Origin: Episyrphus balteatus
Taxonomy: Eukaryota > Arthropoda > Insecta > Diptera > Syrphidae
Reading direction: 5' to 3'
DNA length: 64,000 nucleotides
Assembly (NCBI RefSeq): GCF_945859705.1
Contig: NC_079137.1
Location: forward strand, 61,474,552-61,538,551
The first letter of the stretch is position 1. Every line of letters starts with the position of its first letter. Positions 13,266 to 24,606 of the stretch are shown piece by piece. Below the pieces are notes generated by a model that did not search any database, had not been told where the DNA came from, and was given only the letters and a program-made list of their open reading frames with translations. Both the position numbers and the translations under genes were made by a program.

Positions 13266-13636
13266 CTAACATGATCCTTGCCGCAACATTGTCACAGCTA
13301 AACAAAAATGATACAAAGAAACAAATTAAAATGATATTCTAATTGACCTTGACAAAATTAAACTTACACTTTCCGCACTTGTTTGCACAATTTAAACTGC
13401 CCCTATTAGAATAGCTCACATTATCACTCCCACAGATGGGACTATATTCAAAAGTTGTTGGACATCTAGAAAGACACTGTTCGTAGCTGTTACTTCCTTG
13501 AGGATGTCCAATAACAAATACGAATACCATAAGAAGTGATACTAGAAACAAAATTCTATTCACAAAATTCAAAAAAATTAGATTTAATTCAATTGATCTC
13601 ACCAAGGAAAAAAACAATTTTTAATTGATTAGCCAT
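13266..13636 (-). CDS. Secreted single-domain Kazal serine protease inhibitor (copy 1)
   Basis: Three exons, 13636-13603, 13541-13368 and 13297-13266, join in frame to 68 residues. An N-terminal hydrophobic signal peptide (MANQLKIVFFLVSLLMVFVF, cut probably near residue 23) precedes one Kazal domain with all six cysteines spaced C-x3-C-x9-C-x14-C-x3-C-x11-C and the hallmark Y-x-P-x-C-G-S-D. Kazal domains block serine proteases by inserting a loop that follows the second cysteine into the active site; by alignment the P1 residue here would be Thr. That loop is two residues longer than in classical ovomucoid domains. The last cysteine is supplied by a tiny third exon; without splicing the frame reads through to a spurious tail. 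The two introns are about 60-70 bp. A TATA box lies about 95 bp upstream. The target protease is unknown. Confidence 0.85.
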
Positions 13637-13728
13637 GCTTATAGTTTAAAAATCACAATATCTAAAAGTCAAACAGCTACCACAAGTTCTATGATTAGAC
13701 TCACAGGCTTGCATTCTAAATCATTTCA

Positions 13729-13735
13729 TTTTATA
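13729..13735 (-). promoter_or_regulatory. TATA box of Kazal copy 1
   Basis: On the minus strand GAATATAAAATGAAATGATT lies 93-99 bp upstream of the ATG, followed by GAGTCTAATCATAG. The equivalent block upstream of copy 2 is very similar, so this core promoter was duplicated with the gene. Confidence 0.65.
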
Positions 13736-13739
13736 TTCC

Positions 13740-16063
13740 AACTTTTGATTAGAATCTTATTCCGGCTCTAAAGAGAAGAGTTTTGTCTGTATTATCTTCT
13801 CTTTAGTAACTGACACTGGTTATCACTAGTTTTTAGCAACTTTTCAGTGTGAATTCATTTGGTAAATACTCGTATAATGATTCTCAATTATTAAAAAATC
13901 CCCTTAATTTTGCGCAAAGTCCACTCAAATAAGAATTATAATAAATCATGGATGCATCACGATTGTCAATATTAAATTAAGTTTTATAAGATAAAATAAA
14001 TATTTGAGTTTTTTTTTTTTTAAGCTCCTACAAGAAAAATTAAAATGATTTAACAACTTGAACTCCACCATGCCCAAAAGGTGTGTCGTTTACAGTAGAT
14101 AGAAAAAAAGTCATAAATTGAAGTTTTTTTGAAGTTTGTTTTGAAGTCTTTTCAACACATAAACGTAATTTTGAGATGATCTCAACGAATTTTGACATTA
14201 AAATATAAAAATACCTTAATTAATTAAAATAAAGTTGCCTTTTAGGCTTAAATTTAGGGTTTTCGATAAAATGTAAAAAAAAAACAACAGATTTTTTTTA
14301 CCCTTTCTTAGTTTTTGATACTTTTTTCACTGGAGTCCAGTTTTTTTTTAATAATGTGGAATTCATCTGGACTGCATTAAAAAAGTCCTTAACCATATGA
14401 TATGCCCAATAGTTTTTTCAATATACCTAGGTACAGCTTTTGAAAACCTGCCAACTTTTTGAACTAGAAATTTTTTTTTAGATAAAAATTAATGGAGATG
14501 TTCATAATAGGGTAATTTCAGATTTTTGTATGTTTTTCGCTCTTATTTATTAAACCATTCAATAAGTTAAGCATTTTAACACATTAACACTAAATTTAAT
14601 AATTTATTTCTAACTTGTATGCTCTCTGAGAATATCTTCATATAAGATGTGACTTTCTAGTCCTTGTCTGTTGATATCTTATGTGAAAGGTATATTATTA
14701 AAAATTAGCACTACGAAAGGATTTTCGAAATTCAAAGATTTAATAGGGTAAATAGGGGTAAAACGACATTCCAAAAAAAAATGGCTATTTTCTAAACGAA
14801 AAGTCGAAGAAAGTTGAGCTTTTTTCAGAGGATAGAAAAAATTCATTGAAAGGTTAAGGTACCTATTGAAAAAAATTCTAAAACATTTAAAAACCAAGTT
14901 ATGAAAGTTTAAAATGAAAACATTTGGTAGACCTTCGAGAAAGTGGTTATTATAGCAAGGGATTATTTTTTTTTTATTTGAATTGCCAATGGAAAGTTAG
15001 TGAAAACAAATTTGGCTTCTTGAGAGTGTTTTTTTTTTTTTCTTAGGCGCTGCGTTTTGAATTATGAATTTTTAAGGTTTTTTTTTGACTTTTTTGTGGA
15101 ATGCATTTAAAAATCTAAGAGATACAAAAAATGGACTCGATTTTGTTTGTTTACCAAAACTATTGCCTTCAAAGATTCCATTTTCTAAAAATTGGGCTTA
15201 GTCAAAAACTGGGTTTTGGAACTAGGTAACTCTGGTGTTTTTGAAAAAGAAAAAAACAATTAAAACGGAAAAAATCGGAAAAGTCTGCAAACAGCTTTAA
15301 AAACCATATCATTAAAAAAATGGGGATGTGTTTGCACGAACGTAATTAAATTATGTCTTCAACCAATCCGATGTGTCTAAAACAATTTTTACAATATGCA
15401 TAGAACTATTTGACTTCATTTCTATCGGAATGATGGTTTTAGAAAAACAAGCCCAATGCTACGTTCACTTTAATTTTATAATAGCAAGCATGTAGTTTTT
15501 GGTGTAGGTATTTACAGAAATTCTTCAACTGTCACGCTCAGTTTTGTTTTAATTATTTGAGATTTGTTGTTGAAGAATTTGTTTAACTAATAATAATAGA
15601 ACTTCGTGTTTTTTTACGTTTCACTTCAAGTTTATGTCAGACTTAATAGAATTTTGCTCCGAAATTTTCATCGGTTTATTTCGGATTGTACTCGTATTTT
15701 TTTCTCAAAAATTATTTTTTTTTTAATAGATGTTTGAATTTAATAACGTTCTTATTTACTAATTCAACTAATTGAATTAATTCTCATTATACAAACTTAG
15801 TATTTGGTTTAGCAAAATTTCAATCATGATCTTTTTCTCTTATCAACTGTTTGCTATGCATTAAACGTGCAATTCCTATATTCACCTAATGAACTTGTTA
15901 TTACTTTCTATTGTTTCTTAATTTTAATGAAGATAAAATTCAACACTTAATAGATTGTTTAGATATTGTTTTATTTTATTTGTTTTATAAACTGTTCACT
16001 TATTTAACTTTTTGAATTCAGTTGAATGTATTTGTGAAAATTTTATTAATTTTAGTTTAAACT
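13740..16063. other. Spacer between Kazal copies 1 and 2
   Basis: AT-rich and without Kazal-like cysteine patterns on either strand. Only short open frames; poly-T runs near 14.0, 14.35 and 15.03 kb. Confidence 0.5.
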
Positions 16064-16463
16064 CTAACATGTTCCTCTTCTTTCGATGGTCACGGCTAGA
16101 AAAAAATTGAAAAATTAGATGATTTTTTTCCAATTTAAAAAAAATAAACTTAAAACTTACGATTTCCACACCCGACAGCACAATCCAAAACTCCCCTATT
16201 AGCATAATTAACACCATCGCTGCCACAAAGTGGCATATATTCGTAAGTTACCATGCATGTTGAAAGGCAATCATTGTATTTCTTGGATGAAAGTATATCC
16301 TTTGTAGAAGGATCCTGATTTGCAGGTCGTCCAATAACAGTTGCAACAAATAACATTGCTAAAAACAAAATTTTATATGTAGGTTTGTTTTTAAACTAAA
16401 AATAAATTAATTAAATCACTGTATCTTACCAAAGAAAAAAATAATTTTTAACTGATAAGCCAT
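16064..16463 (-). CDS. Secreted single-domain Kazal serine protease inhibitor (copy 2)
   Basis: Exons 16463-16430, 16358-16161 and 16095-16064 join to 87 residues. Exons 1 and 3 are exactly as long (34 and 32 nt) and split codons in the same phase as in copy 1. A signal peptide (MAYQLKIIFFFAMLFVATVI) is followed by a 20-residue linker with Ser/Thr/Lys and then one Kazal domain with the same six-cysteine spacing as copy 1 and the motif EYMPLCGSDG. The predicted P1 residue is Val, so the two copies probably inhibit different proteases. Exon 3 encodes PVTIERRGTC and brings the sixth cysteine. Expression is probably from the TATA box about 100 bp upstream. Secretion and inhibition are inferred from the family. 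Confidence 0.88.
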
Positions 16464-16558
16464 TGTTTAGAAAAGAAATTAATAGAAATAAGAACTCAAA
16501 GGTCTACTCTAGGAAGATTTATAATTAGACTCATGATTTGACATTCAATATCATCTTC

Positions 16559-16565
16559 TTTTATA
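16559..16565 (-). promoter_or_regulatory. TATA box of Kazal copy 2
   Basis: GAATATAAAAGAAGATGATA on the minus strand, 96-102 bp upstream of the ATG, then GAATGTCAAATCATGAGTC. It matches the copy 1 promoter in position and flanks, including the shared GAGTCTAAT block. Confidence 0.65.
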
Positions 16566-16989
16566 TTCAAATTTTTTACCAGCAAGTTTGTTTTGGGTAT
16601 AAAGAGAAGTGTATTTTTATTCTCTTAAAAATTATAGATTGAATAGAAAGAAATAAAATTGAATTTGATACTTTTTCAAGATTGAATGATCCACTTAATT
16701 TTTGTGGGTATCTATTAAGTATTTAGCCTTCCAAAAATTGATTGACTGTTTTGTTTTTAATGCAATACTTCATTTGGGATTAAGTTCACCTGCAAAATGT
16801 ACCTATAACAACTGATATAGCGAGTTCTGAATTATCATCATTCGAAATCTACAAGTTGCATTGGCTTATTTTTGAAAAATTAGGTAAACAACTTGTTCAA
16901 AAATAGAAAATTAGTTTATTTTGTGTTTATTTATAACATTCCCTCTCATTTTAAATAATTAAATAAGAATTTGTAATAATGGGTCTCAC

Positions 16990-17234
16990 CATCACTACCA
17001 CAAATCGGCAAGGGTCCGTATGGTACTGGACATATAGCAAGACAGTCTTCATATTGTCTTTTAGTAAGAGTATTCTTTGATGATGATGATTGATGGTATC
17101 CTTGAGGATGTGCAATAACAGTTGCAATAAAAAGGAATGCTAAAAATATTTTTTATATTTATATTAATCCAAAAATAATGTATTAAAAGATCTATTTTAC
17201 CACAGAAAAACACAATTTGTAATTGACTAGCCAT
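16990..17234 (-). pseudogene. Truncated Kazal inhibitor (copy 3)
   Basis: Exon 1 (17234-17201, again 34 nt: MASQLQIVFFC) and exon 2 (17139-16990) resemble copies 1 and 2, with a signal peptide, a Ser-rich linker from a CAT/TGA triplet run, and the first half of a Kazal domain up to PLPICGSDG with three cysteines. There the similarity stops. The next bases, GTGAGACCC, could serve as a splice donor or read into a short AT-rich tail ending in a stop. I find no downstream exon in 16.50-16.98 kb that would supply cysteines 4-6. Copies 1 and 2 have no intron at this point. It is most likely a 3'-truncated pseudogene; a real gene with an exon I missed remains possible. Confidence 0.65.
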
Positions 17235-18112
17235 GTTTGGAAAGAAATGTAGAATTTCGAAGCTGAAATGCGTTACTACAAGATCATTACAATAATCATT
17301 TTGTTTGATAGGTATACCGATTTTCTATCAGAATTTATTGTTTTTAGCTTTGAAGAGAAAAGCTTTACTGGATAATTAGAGTGATCTTTGGAAAACAACA
17401 AAGGACCCCGCACAATTTGTATGGGAAGTGGCCCTCGGTGAAATTGTCTGAAATTTTAGTATGTTGTTCTCTTGAAGCCCTTGATCAAAAGTCGATATGG
17501 GCAGAAAGTCGAAAAATGGACAGTTTTTAAAATAACGGGTTTTTTCCGATGACCATCTCAAACCTTTTAAAAGGGATAATTTTTCGTGCTAATGAAACAC
17601 TTTGAGAAGATTTCTGCATGTTCTGACGGACGCTTCAGGATGCACAATCGAAAACCATTATTTGGGAGTTAGAAACTAAAAAAATGTTTTTTTATAAACA
17701 CGTTTTTGCCAAATTATCGATCTTGTTTCAAAAAATAGAAATACTTTTTCTCATTACATAACATTCCTAGAACCGATTTTGGAAAAAACTATACTCTTCT
17801 AAAAGTAATGTAAGGCAGGTACCTAGATTTTTTTTAGAATAAAACATTGTTAAAAATTTTGGTGTAGATTCTACTAAAATTTGGATTACATATGAGGCAA
17901 CACCAAAATCTTATTTAAATTTTACTATTACATTTGTAAGTTTAATACAAAATGTATTGAAATTTAATTTTTTTTTATATTAAAAATCAAGGACGTTTTC
18001 CTAAATTTAAAGTTTTAGTTTATTATAATTTTTACTCATCTTAAACTTAAACTTCCTAACTACTATCTCTTTTAATTTTTTTTTTTTCACAAACTATGTG
18101 AAGTGAAAATCT
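17235..18112. other. Upstream of Kazal copy 3, no gene seen
   Basis: Unlike copies 1 and 2, no TATAAAA block is preserved about 95 bp upstream of copy 3, only TATACC near 17.31 kb. The rest, from 17.38 kb on, has a slightly more complex composition that may be a dispersed repeat, without ends I could define. Confidence 0.4.
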
Positions 18113-18545
18113 AAAGGCCCATAGAATCCGTTGCGTCCGTTCCGTCAATCGATTAGTTAAAGTTGACGGATGGGACAGAAAGGCGTGACCTATAGAATAC
18201 GTCGTATGACGGATTGCTTTTTGACAGCTCACTTCAAATTCGAAAGTGTATTCGATATTTTCTCGCTGAAGGTGAACTAAGGAAGTTCTGATGCAAAATT
18301 TTTTTATCTTAGGTAGGTACTTGCTCTTCATTTAAAAACAATTTTAAATAACAAATTATCAGTTGTAGGTATGACTTTGGTATTGTTAAATTGAACTCTG
18401 CAACAGAATTTAGATATTTAATTGATATACATTATTAGATATATCGTTAAATGTTTTTTTCGAACTGATCGTGTGTAATTTATCGAGCTGTCAGTTGAAA
18501 ACTTCGACGCAACGGACGCAACGGATTCTATCTGTTGGGCCCTTT
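18113..18545. mobile_element. MITE with AAAGGCCCATAGAATCCG-type ends
   Basis: The left end AAAGGCCCATAGAATCCGTT and the reverse complement of the right end (AAAGGGCCCAACAGATAGAA, then TCCGTTGCGTCCGTT) match over about 30 bp with one small insertion. The interior is non-coding. The element is about 430 bp and no unambiguous target duplication was identified. Confidence 0.65.
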
Positions 18546-18656
18546 AATGCAGATAAAATTTTTTCATTTGATCATACATTTTACTTCGAAAAAATACAAA
18601 TCGCATTCAAATTAGTGCAAATTCAGATTTTTTATTTTTTATCAGAAAAAAGGTTA

Positions 18657-19638
18657 GGGGAGAGTGGGGCCAAATGTAACACTTTTTTCTAAAATCGATG
18701 GTTCTCCTACAAATTTGAAAGTGGGTCAACCAGACCTTTTTTAAATTAAAGACCCATGTTTTAGCTCCAAGATCCATCATAAAAATTTAGCAAAACATAA
18801 CGGTAATGTTAAAAAATAAAGCTTCCAAAAAAAAAATCGTGTTGTTTCAACTTACCCCACATACGGGGCAAAGTGTAACACATACCGGGGTAGGTTGTAC
18901 CAAGAACTAAAAATAAGAGAAAAATACCTTTATTTGTTTGCATTTATTTATTTTTAATTAATAACAATAAAAACAAACCTCAGTCATGAAATTTTGGTGC
19001 AAATTAAAAAAAAAAAGTGGAGCAAATCCAAGATTTCCAGAGAAAATTTGACAGTAGTCTTAAATTAAAGTTATTTGAATTCATAAATAGTTTTATAAGC
19101 TTTATGAATTCAAGTGGTGGTTCAAAAAGTGTTTCCAATTTCAAAATAAATACAAATTCAATTACAACCATTCATATCCACGGTTGTTAATTATATTAGG
19201 TAAACAATTTTTCAGTATAGGTAGGTTTTTACATGGTACAACGTGCCCCGGAAAAATGTTACAACTAGCCCCAGCATGAAATTTTTCAAACAAAATCAAT
19301 TTAAAAAAAAAGCGAAACTGATATAGACATAACATATACACGCAATTTGAGCCAAAACACAGTTGCATATAACAAAAAAACACTTAGCACTCTATCTTTT
19401 TCGGGTAAAGAGGTAGACCAAAAATAAAATTAAAAAAAAAAGTTACAAACATGCATTTTTTGGGCACCACTAGTGTAACTTCTCACCCTGTCGTCTAATC
19501 TTCATCTGAAGAAAATGTGCCGGTAGATATGAAAAAATTGAGCATTTTTCTCCTTTACGCGTTTCTTAATATTGAAAGGAACATCGCTTTTTTTAGCTGT
19601 TAATTCTTACCCCTGTTACATTTAGCCCCACTCTCCCC
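18657..19638. mobile_element. 0.98-kb TA-flanked DNA transposon
   Basis: The termini GGGGAGAGTGGGGCCAAATG and CATTTAGCCCCACTCTCCCC are inverted repeats with TA on both sides (18655-18656 and 19639-19640). Internal stretches near both ends repeat themes of the terminus (GGGGCAAAGTGTAACA, CCGGGG). There is no transposase. It has the same size class, TA duplication and terminal composition as the element at 8922-9872, so the two probably share a mobilising transposase type. Confidence 0.75.
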
Positions 19639-20079
19639 TACCAAATGCATTTTTCTGAACCTAATTACAGTTTAATTAAAATTTAATTTTCTTGTATTAA
19701 AAAATAAGACGAGTATTTAATTTCAATTCTTATCCAGATAAAGTTATAATATAGGTGCAAAGGAGTTAGTTTTTATTTCAAATTTTCATTTTAATGTTTT
19801 GTATTTGAAATCAATAAATTTTTTCAAAAACTGTAATAAAATCGAAATATTATAAACTTTTTTTTTAATTCAAAATTGCCTAATTCCAAAGGTTGGCTGC
19901 AACAGAATTTTTAACCGTGTACGATGAATAAAACTAAAAGTAGGTAAAGGTTTTTCAGTTACTGTGTTTGGTGGACTTTTCTATTTAACTCCTTTCCATA
20001 AGAGTTGCAATAGTTTAGCAAAAATTTGGATATTTAAATTGTCATTCCAAATTTTGGTTAAGCATAATTTTGAAATATA

Positions 20080-20355
20080 CATGCCTATTACCGAAGACGC
20101 AGATGCACTGCGGCGGGAGTGAGAGTCACTTTCACAAGATTTCGTATTACCGAAGCCGCCGCCGGTGCGGAAGTGATAGAATGACATTTGGCTATGTAAG
20201 AGTCAACAATGACATATGTCGGTAAGCAGTTTAGTGTGTTTTTGTGGATCGATAATACAGTTCATCCCGGGGAGTTCACAGATTATAATTTGATTCGGTT
20301 GCGGATCAAGTAGATTCCCCGGGAGTGAGTCACTGCGTCTTCTGTAATAGGCATG
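20080..20355. mobile_element. 276-bp MITE with CATGCCTATTAC ends
   Basis: The left end is CATGCCTATTACCGAAGACG and the right end is the reverse complement of CATGCCTATTACAGAAGACG, with ATA on both outer sides as a possible 3-bp target duplication. It is notably GC-richer than its surroundings. An internal second copy of the TTACCGAAG motif lies near 20.15 kb. Confidence 0.7.
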
Positions 20356-21544
20356 ATAGTCTTTCGAACCGCTCCCAGAAAATGTCGGTATTCAAATCTT
20401 TTATAATGCACTAGGATTTTTTGGCATTTTCATCATAATCATCAATAAATTTGCAAATGCAAAAAATAACATCAAAATTAATTAAGAAACTTTTAAATTT
20501 AAAATGTTTAATTCATTCCATAAGATATCTATTTTATGTGACGCTTTGTTATCATCGTTTGTTTTATTTATTTATTTTTTTTTTTTTGCAAAGAAAATAA
20601 AAAGAAATATCTTTTTATAATTGCCCACAATAAAAGCTCTTAAATGTCACTTCCTTCGCCATCAAATTTAAAATTCAAGAAAAAACAAAGATTAATAACC
20701 TCCATAACTTTCACATAAAGTCTAATTAATAAAACTTCATTTTGGACATTTCATAATGGAGTTGTTTAGTTGAAACTCGAAAGTTAAACAAAAACGGCGG
20801 TGATTAACACGTTTTATTACAATTTTACGCAGGTTACTCACTATTTATAAATAAATAAAATTAAGTCGTTAATATGAAAAAATAATATCATTTTTTTGGC
20901 TACGATGTGAATTATAATCTAAACTTAAATTTTAAATAAAAAAAGAACTTCCTCCTTCCTTTCCGGATTTCAGAAAAAAAAAATTCAATATTATCATTAA
21001 AATAAAAATCATGTTATCCAAAAAATGTTGTGTCATGTTCTTCAAAAATACATCACCCACATCAAAGTCAAATAATATCTTTCAACAGAAAAAAAATATA
21101 TATATAAAAATCATCATCAGTAGGTATGACGTGAAACTATTCACTTGTCAGATTTATTGCAAATAAATGTTTGTTAATCTTAAAAATTAAAAAGAAAACA
21201 TGAATTCAAAGAAAATCACTACAAATGATTTTAAGTACAACCCACTCATATTTGTTTATTTACAAAATGACTAAGCCATCAAACAAAACATTTTTTACTC
21301 TAATTGAAAAAAAAAAAATAAATGTTTGTTTTTATTAATTAAAAAGAAAAAAAACCTAAGTTTATGACCTTTTGTTTTTAGCGCATATTTGGCCATGGTG
21401 AAAGTTAATTAAAACAATGCTATCGCTTTTTACATTATGAAAATCCATTCCATTTAAGAAATCGAATATCGCACAGTTAAATAATCACGAAGGATATAGT
21501 TCATGACGTCATATTGATATAACAAACAGTGGGGCAAATGACAA
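20356..21544. other. AT-rich spacer
   Basis: Nothing recognised; long A/T runs and only trivial open frames. Confidence 0.5.
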
Positions 21545-22080
21545 TACATCAAATGAAAGGGCTTTTTAAGATTTATTCATGGTAAAAAACCGAAAGTTTC
21601 TCTGAGGTCTTTGAAACTAAACATATTTTTTTCATACATTCGAAACCAGATATCTTCGGACCCAAGTGTCGAAACAAGATTTAGATTGAAAATATGAGCT
21701 CAAAATTAACATTTCTATCCATTTAGATTTAAAAATTACAAATCTATTTTTTTTCAAAAGATTTTCGAAAAAAAATCATTTTACAAAATTTTCTAAAAAC
21801 TCATCGAATGATACATCAAAAGAAAGGTCTCTTAAAACTCTATTCATGGTTGAAAACCAAAATTTTCTCTGAGGTTTGGTTGCAGAGTTATCTGAAACTA
21901 AACATATGATTTTTTTTTCCATAATATTCGAAAGCAGATATCTTGGGACCCAATTGTCAAAACAAAATTTGGTTTGAAGATATGAGCTCATAGTGAACGT
22001 GTCTATCCATTTAGGTAAAAATTACGAGTATATTTTTTTACGATTTTCGAAAAAATACGCTCCTGACCGTATCTCAAATT
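21545..22080 (-). repeat. Diverged ~267-bp tandem repeats (inverted relative to 26.5-27.1 kb)
   Basis: Two units starting at about 21545 and 21811 share the blocks ACATCAAAtGAAAGG, TTATTCATGG, TTTCTCTGAGGT, AAACTAAACATAT, CAGATATCTT and TATGAGCTCA. The same blocks appear in reverse complement at 26.47-27.10 kb, so both are copies of one dispersed repeat unit in opposite orientation. Confidence 0.65.
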
Positions 22081-23493
22081 TTCGCTAACTCGACTTTTAC
22101 TAATCCAATTTAATTAAGTATTCAGATCCACATCAAAATTGATTTTCTTCCAGTTTTTGAGTCGTTATGTCCTAATGTCCTTTGAAACCAATGAGCACAC
22201 CAAATAGAATAGTGTGCGTGTAACAAATCTGATTAAAACCACCAACAAGAAGGTAAAACACAAGGTATCTGTTAATTTTCCATACCGTGTTTAAGGAGCA
22301 TTAAAATCATTTCAACGGTGGGTAAAAACCATTGGCACATTCTCACTGAACTAGGCCATTATACGTTTGTCTAATAACAGAGAATATCGATGAAGTTAAA
22401 AAAAAAAAAAAAACAAAAAAATAATAAACAACAAAGTTTTTTTTTTATTTTTTATTTTTTGCCAATGCGGAGCACCAGGTCTGGTATTGATTTTCAGATT
22501 TGGTTTCTAAAGAAACTCCCTTACAAGTGTGTAATCTATACCGTTTTACTGCAATGCTATTAGTCAATATATAATACATATCTCTCTGTCTTTCTAGACA
22601 AAAAAAAATAATAAAAATAAAAGCCCATTTGAGCCCCAAATAGTCACAGTAAGTCTGAAGAAATGGCTGTTTCCTTAGACAACCAACTCAACTACTGTTG
22701 TTTAATTTTTTTTTGTCTGGAGGTAGTAATATTTCGTATATGGTATGGGGAAACCCATTATGATGCCATATTGCCATGTCACTATACGATAAAAACCGCA
22801 TCGCAAATGACACACATTTTTAAGTCGTGCGTCGCCGCCGGTTTTTTTTTTTGTTTTTATTATTTTTATTTATGTTTTTACAATATTTTTGCAATAACCT
22901 TGCGCTGTCATCATACTCGTATTCATACGAAAAAAAGTCTCAGGAAATTGAACTTATAATGCCTTTTAAGTAAGTTAAGAACTTTTGCGAGCACAAGCTA
23001 GCGCCTTGGATATTAATTTTTGATTTAAGCTTTTCCATTATGTATGGGCATAATGTTTGTTACGTTTTTGTTCGCTCGTCAAAGTCGTTGTTCTTTTTTA
23101 GATCAATTACCTATAGAGTAAGAGCAATTTGTGAAATATGTATATTACTTACGTTCACGTCTAGAAGTCATTATAGTCATGCATTTTCCATAAACGTATA
23201 CTATACATAAAGACCCTATATAACATGGCACATAAAAGGCAGACGGAACTTTCTATTGTTAATTAACATTCGTTGTTATAAATTATGAACTCAAAGTAGA
23301 CGACTTATTGGCGAGGTAGCTTACTTTGTAAAGAGTTCCATGTGATGTTAATTTTTCTTCAATGGATTTTTAATTTATTATTACAAACTAAAGTCAATGA
23401 CACCACCTGAGAGCTGAGAGAGAGAGAGAGAGAGAGAGAAAAAGAAAAAGATGTGACATGATAAAGGCATAAAAGTTCATATAATTATGGATT
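22081..23493. other. Intergenic, no gene seen
   Basis: Mixed-composition spacer with poly-A/T runs and a short (GA)n tract at 23415-23439. The open frames at 22.45-22.96 kb are low-complexity Phe/Tyr-rich and unconvincing. Confidence 0.45.
23415..23439. repeat. (GA)n microsatellite
   Basis: About twelve GA units. It could bind GAGA-type factors but there is no gene next to it. Confidence 0.8.
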
Positions 23494-23916
23494 TTATTTT
23501 TGAATCAAGGCTAAGACACCTTTAGGCAAAGAAAAAAATTGACTTTTGTCACGTATCTGAAATAAAATATACCTGGGTTTCTGAAGAAGAGATAAAAGAT
23601 AAGGCCAAAGTCGTTTAAAGACTACAGATTGCAGTTGGGTCTTTAAAGTTTTGAAAGAAAAGATTAAAAAGCTTATGAAATTTTTCTTATGATAATATTT
23701 TCTATGCAATAGTTTTTGGTAGTTGGGTTTTGTGGGATCAATTTTGCGAAACCCAATGCTGAAAACTTTGAACATAAGATTTTGTCTTCGCACAGTTAAA
23801 ATTAGGTGAAAATTTCGGGGTATACAAGAACGCTTAGGAAGTAACTCATGGCGAAATATATGTACCTGCATTAAGGCTTTTGCAGACTCTAATCGTAAGT
23901 GATTCTGAGAACTCAC
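23494..23916 (-). other. 140-codon open frame of unknown status
   Basis: The longest uninterrupted frame outside the assigned genes. The product is basic and rich in Phe, Leu, Lys and Arg, without signal peptide, membrane span or known motif. No splice partner, TATA box or poly(A) signal is obvious, and it abuts a MITE at 23959. It may be chance or a decayed transposon fragment. Confidence 0.2.
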
Positions 23917-23958
23917 TTTAAGGAATAGGTAGCGAAGGCACCAAAGTGGAACTTAAGT

Positions 23959-24132
23959 CCTGTTCATACGAATTCTATTCGTATCGGAAATTTGCTTCGA
24001 TTCGCGAAAAACCAATCACGGAATCCGTTCGTGATGGAAAATTTCATACAAATTGTCACTACGAATGGATTTTGTGATTCTTTTTTCGGAAATCGTAGAA
24101 AATGTCCGATACGAATGAAATTCGTGATAAGG
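23959..24132. mobile_element. 174-bp MITE
   Basis: The left end CCTGTTCATACGAATTCTAT continues TCGTATCGGA, and the right end is the reverse complement of CCTTATCACGAATTTCATTC continuing the same TCGTATCGGA. The middle is a near-palindrome around ATCACGGAATCCGTTCGTGA. Confidence 0.65.
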
Positions 24133-24606
24133 CCGATTTATCTAAAACATTACTTCTTGATCTCCAGAAAAAGGTAATCACATCTTTCAGTGCCTTAAAA
24201 CATAAGAAATCAAAAAATAAAGCTATTAATAGCTGCTATTTAATCACTCTTTAAATATCATTTAGAGCGCCAAATTACTCTTTAAATTTCTTCTTGATTT
24301 AAAATATGATTGAAAATGTGGAATAAAAAAAAACAAATAAAAAGTAAGTGACCATTTTCAATTTTTTAAAGAGAAATATTTCAGATTGAAGTCATCTGTT
24401 TTGTCATCATCTTGATCAACTTTTCTCTACATTTTTGCTTTTTTCAGTGTAAATCAAATCATTATATTTATATGAAGAACAGAATACTCACAAAAACAAG
24501 CAGCGAAGGTGAAAGGGAAAGAGCCGGGAACATGTTCTAAAAAAGAGCAATGAATTTAACAGAGAGCAGTTTTGCTCATAAGAGCAGTGAAATCTTTAAT
24601 AGCATA

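Noticed and set aside
13339..13617. Single 92-codon unspliced version of Kazal copy 1
   Set aside because: It uses intron 1 as its N-terminus and misses the sixth cysteine; the three-exon model is supported by copy 2 with identical phases.
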